A program made the position numbers and the translations under genes. The notes below the pieces were generated by a model. It made no database searches. It had not been told where the DNA came from and worked only from the letters and a program-made list of their open reading frames with translations. Shown piece by piece: positions 8,617 to 11,123 of a stretch of 11,123 nt of DNA (position 1 is the first letter of the stretch; every line of letters starts with the position of its first letter). The stretch lies in contig JAIXMP010000106.1 of NCBI GenBank assembly GCA_025677815.1, forward strand, positions 1 through 11,123, written 5' to 3'. The stretch is from Phascolomyces articulosus. Its lineage: Eukaryota; Mucoromycota; Mucoromycetes; Mucorales; Lichtheimiaceae.

Positions 8617-9897
8617 ATAAAGAAGATTGTCGTAATGGGAGTAGGTAATGTCATTTCTATAAGCTGTAAATAAAATTATAAATCATAAAGAAGAAAAAGG
8701 AAAGGGAAAAGAAATTAAACCTACAGCAAGTAGATTGTTCAAAAAAGGAGAAGACAATGTTCCTGTAAAAAGTAAATAAAATTTAGATGGCTTACTAAAA
8801 CGTAGAAAGGGAATGAGAAAAAAAAATCTTACTATATTCTATCCATTGGGGAAGTTACCGACAATTTCTGTTATAGTAAAAAAAAAGGTATTAATGATTT
8901 ACTTGTGGAATTATTTACCTTAGAATAAGGACGCGTCATCATTTTGTTTTATAGATTCAATAAAGAATTCAAAGATAATCAAAGGATACAGTGTCAAATG
9001 AGATGACAACTTGAAGAGAGCCTAAAAAGATAGGATATCACAATCAGAGATGAGGGAAAGAAAAGATGGATGGATAAATCAAATTATGATGGTCAATTTG
9101 TTACTTACCGGAAATAATAATCAGCATTGCTCAGCTCGTAAAGCAAGAATCCAAAAAAGTTACGTCAGTTATAAAATAATAGCTTATTTTGACACTATTA
9201 AAGATAAATATATCCAGTGGATAAATAAAAAAAAAGAATATGTTACCATTTGAGAGTATAAAATACTGCTTACATATATAGTTTGACTATTCCTTATCTA
9301 AAACAAGTTATTTTGGTACAACAAAAAATAAATAGAATTCACAGTAGAGTATTATACCTATTTGTTATGGATGTACTGTACCTATAAACAAAATCAATCA
9401 AAACACCAGTTGTAAATAAAAAACCCAATAATGGCAAAACAGTACCGTTTAATCATATCACAACCATTTTAGTTAAATACAATATTTTTTCATTACCTGT
9501 AATATCACCATGACTTGTATATTTAAGGAGGAATGCACTTTAAAAAAAATAGGTAGAGTAAGAAAAAAAAACAATGGAAGTGTAAGACTAAAAAAAAAAA
9601 AGAAATGGAAAGAGAGATGAAAAATTTGAGTTGTGTAAGATTTCCAACTTGTGCTGTTCCAAACCTGATAAATATCTAAATATAGAATGTATAATAACAC
9701 TTACTTTTAAAGAATATATGCAACAATATAAAAGCATACCGCGTTTTAATTACCATGATCCTTCTACATCTTTCACTCCATTATCCTTCCTACATAGTTA
9801 CAAAAATTCTTAAAGTATATTTATCCACATTTATATTATTTCTTAGTATAACTGGCCAGTAATAATACTAACATTCTTATTACCCTTCAATTTAAAG
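8617..9897. other. AT-rich region without a convincing gene
   Basis: Poly-A and poly-T runs dominate. Two weak frames were seen. Plus-strand 9050-9253 (67 aa, Lys-rich, containing HCSARKARIQKSYVSYKII) faintly resembles the basic start of some transposases, but has no intact neighbour. A short plus-strand piece near 8690-8780 reads KGKEIKPTASRLFKKGEDN before a stop and could be a relic exon. Splice-like signals occur on both strands but no chain of exons holds together. Confidence 0.4.
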
Positions 9898-10784
9898 ATG
9901 AATACCGAAATCTAACAAACCATCCAACTTGAAAACCTTCGCACTCCCCATATTAACCCTTTAAGTGTAAGTAAATCTATCGAATATCCAAAGCATAAGA
10001 TTTTAATTTGCACTAACTTTACCTAATGTTACCTATAGCAATATATCAGGGATGTGTACCAAGACATTATTGACTGGGAAAATATAGAATTCGATTACGA
10101 CTTGACCGCAAGCAATCCAGCTAACATGCGCATCATCACCAAAATCATTGTTGGTATGAGAGCATATCAGCAAGAGTTTCCTGGACTTGTTCACTTTGAT
10201 CTGAAGGTGCGCAAGATGGCCATCACAAGCTTCAACAACAAGCGTTCAGTACACAAACGTGCACCTGCCGTTCAAGAAATAATTGATCGCAGAAACCGTC
10301 ATGCTTCTCGCATGAAAAGCATATGTCCAGATATAATAATAGAGAGAGATAGAAAATATTATTTAATACTGATATATCGAGTAGAAGCATGATCGTCGGG
10401 TCCGTGCATTAGAACGTTTTCGCGCCAACTTAGAGGAAAAATACCCTTCGAGTGGAATAGACAAGTTCCTTGAAAAGGGGTATATATCCGAAGAGGAATC
10501 TGAGGACGAGAACTAGGAAGAGATGCCCTTCAAACTTTTCCGACCAGATTACTGGTCAGAAAATGTAAGTAAATAAATAAATTAAATATAATTTAAGTAT
10601 ATGTGATTTGTATATGCTGCTAATTAGATTACTTTAGGCAAATAAATTTTTGGGGGAACTTGATCAATTGGCATCCTTGCTTCAAACTCGAAGACAGCAT
10701 AAGCAATAAAGTGTTCCAAGAAATGTTGTTATGGTCAATCGTCCAAGACCAACAGAGTTAGCAGCATGGTTGTTGTGTGATTAA
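9898..10784 (+). pseudogene. unrecognised multi-exon gene, basic then acidic protein, three in-frame stops
   Basis: Exon 1 (9898-9966) starts at ATG and is joined by an in-phase intron 9967-10038 (GTAAGT, branch CACTAAC, acceptor CTATAG) to exon 2, QYIRDVYQDIIDWENIEF onward. Exon 2 runs to about 10318 and has a highly basic stretch (KVRKMAI, NNKRSVHKRAP, DRRNRHASRMK). The next exon (about 10385-10564) reads KHDRRVRALERFRANLEEKY, then the acidic ISEEESEDEN, then MPFKLFRPDYWSEN. After intron 10565-10637 (GTAAGT..TTTAG) the last exon reads ANKFLGELDQLASLLQ and ends at TAA 10782-10784. Stops interrupt at 9913-9915 (TAA), 10514-10516 (TAG) and 10707-10709 (TAA). The second junction lacks a GT donor (GCATAT at 10319 is the nearest) and is off by one base. 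I cannot name the family; the layout reminds me of uncharacterised multicopy proteins of Mucoromycota genomes, unverified. It looks like a once-expressed gene, possibly DNA-binding, now decayed. Confidence 0.6.
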
Positions 10785-10973
10785 TGGCAATGTTAATATT
10801 TTCCTTTTAAAAAATAAAAATAATAATATAAAAATAATAATAGCAAAAGGGTGAAAGAAACAATATTATATGATGAAATAATAAGGATAAATAATAATTA
10901 TGAGGTTGATGAAAAAGAAGTCGGAAGTAATTTTGTGAGGAGAGGTTTTTCGGTTTTTTTTTGTTTATGGGTT
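10785..10973. other. AT-rich spacer between converging genes
   Basis: This spacer holds A-rich then T-rich runs between the stop of the plus-strand gene and the stop of the minus-strand Tnp2 fragment. If the second Tnp2 element is complete on the right, its 3' terminal repeat should lie here or in the neighbouring gene; I see no CACTA-type end. Confidence 0.4.
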
Positions 10974-11123
10974 TTATGCATGTCTTTTTTGTTGGAGAGG
11001 AATAACAATAGTTTTTTTCACTCTTGCTGTTTGATACTTTCCAATGGCGACAGGAGAATAAATACGACCAAATGGAAGAATGCACTGCCAGTCAATGGGT
11101 TTGAAAGTACTTTTCCAGGTTCG
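10974..11123 (-). CDS. C-terminal end of a second Tnp2-family transposase, intact but cut by the window edge
   Basis: Fifty codons of open minus-strand frame run from the window edge to TAA at 10974-10976. The piece contains DWQCILPFGRIYSPVAIGKY and then a KKTIVIPLQQK tail, the same C-terminal block (ILP-x-x-RIYS, then an IVIPL tail) found in the first transposase near 102-128, yet clearly divergent from it. So it is a second, different Tnp2 copy in the same orientation. No break is seen in this part; whether the rest is intact lies outside the window. The frame overlapping it at 10807-11085 is a shadow. Confidence 0.75.
   Translation of the reverse strand, partial: RTWKSTFKPIDWQCILPFGRIYSPVAIGKYQTARVKKTIVIPLQQKRHA

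Noticed and set aside
9473..9700. Minus-strand 75-codon frame
   Set aside because: Mostly Phe/Leu from poly-A tracts on the plus strand; no domain and no splice support.
6964..10784. Reassignment of TAA/TAG to glutamine, since many in-frame stops fall where Gln would fit
   Set aside because: TGA also occurs, TAG sits at an expected Trp in Tnp2, and the intact 176-aa gene uses only CAA and CAG for Gln and ends in TAA.
10807..11085. 92-codon minus-strand open frame
   Set aside because: It overlaps the Tnp2 C-terminal frame out of phase and continues into low-complexity Tyr/Phe/Ile sequence; a shadow.

Overview
The window looks like a transposon-rich, gene-poor stretch of a fungal genome, most likely an early-diverging fungus of the Mucoromycota type. 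The signs are very AT-rich spacers full of homopolymer runs, short GT-AG introns of about 45-100 nt with branch sites such as CACTAAC or CTAAT, and Tnp2 (CACTA/EnSpm-type) and BED/hAT transposases. The lineage is inferred from my memory of protein style, not from a search. No bacterial operon, tRNA, rRNA or CRISPR array is visible.

Layout from left to right. Positions 11-3254 (minus strand) hold an almost complete but heavily broken Tnp2-family transposase. It has three small N-terminal exons (Cys/His finger, then acidic linker) and one long exon with about ten single-base frame breaks and several stops. Positions 3300-4216 are AT-rich with small coding-like pieces on both strands that I could not resolve. 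Positions 4235-4934 (minus) hold the best intact gene: three exons that splice in frame to a 176-residue protein with a Cys/His cluster and a long charged helical C-terminal half; I do not recognise the family. Positions 5077-5603 (minus) hold weak, broken coding-like frames. A 260-bp inverted-repeat (MITE-like) structure lies at 5729-5988, and a pair of competing hairpins at 6396-6435.

Positions 6808-7940 (plus) hold a BED-finger/hAT transposase. Its three exons keep one frame but carry six nonsense codons, and it ends at a splice donor with no C-terminal half in view. Beyond it lie a cluster of CACAATTGTG palindromes (8053-8270), a 32-bp tandem repeat (8329-8463) and a TIR-like end (8597-8616). 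From 8617 to 9897 I see no convincing gene. Positions 9898-10784 (plus) hold an unrecognised multi-exon gene with three in-frame stops, encoding a basic then acidic protein. The window closes with the intact C-terminal end of a second, different Tnp2 transposase (10974-11123, minus), facing that gene.

The genes do not form a pathway. The picture is nested mobile elements in different decay states around one clearly intact small gene (4235-4934) and one decayed gene (9898-10784), which may be element cargo or resident genes.
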